Positions 5,159-5,190 of a stretch of DNA of 5,190 bases are shown piece by piece. Source of the DNA: Comamonadaceae bacterium (lineage in GTDB: Bacteria > Pseudomonadota > Gammaproteobacteria > Burkholderiales > Burkholderiaceae); assembly GCA_947505995.1 (NCBI GenBank), contig CANNNB010000179.1:1-5190 (forward strand), written 5' to 3'. Both the position numbers and the translations under genes were made by a program. Every line of letters begins with the position of its first letter. Position 1 is the stretch's first letter. A model generated the notes under the pieces. It had not been told where the DNA came from. It was given only the letters and a program-made list of their open reading frames with translations, and did no database searches.

Positions 5159-5190
5159 CTTTGATCAACATTCTGAATGCAAAATTTTTA

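Overview
The window looks like a chromosomal segment of a betaproteobacterium, probably a member of Burkholderiales near Comamonadaceae. This is inferred from the style of the encoded proteins (a TctE-like sensor kinase, a Bet-type glutathione S-transferase and a short biotin ligase without a DNA-binding domain) and from moderate GC content with dense gene packing. No rRNA, tRNA, CRISPR array or insertion sequence is visible. No genus is claimed.

Left half, + strand: a 110-base leader contains a striking alternating purine-pyrimidine tract that folds into two tandem imperfect hairpins. It is followed by three closely spaced genes that probably form one transcription unit: a SET-domain protein-lysine methyltransferase with lysine-rich tails, the biotin-protein ligase birA, and a beta-class-like glutathione S-transferase. 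A degenerate pentanucleotide repeat carrying four GATC sites fills the SET-birA gap and runs into the birA ribosome binding site.

Right half, - strand: reading from right to left there is a MarR-family regulator, a possible 40-codon small ORF overlapping the next gene, an OmpR-family response regulator and a TctE-like sensor histidine kinase. The kinase and regulator form a canonical two-component pair separated by 24 bases that hold most of an 8-bp perfect hairpin. The kinase converges on the glutathione transferase gene with only three bases between the two stop codons.

Right edge, + strand: upstream of the MarR gene and facing out of the window is a LexA-box-like site that closely resembles the E. 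coli recA operator, positioned on a plausible sigma70 promoter. The gene it would control, possibly recA, begins beyond the window.

Most of the window is ordinary housekeeping and regulatory sequence. The items most worth following are the bacterial SET methyltransferase with its basic tails and Z-DNA-prone leader, the pentamer repeat, the altered glutathione-binding motif in the transferase, the small ORF ahead of the response regulator, and the SOS-type operator at the right end.
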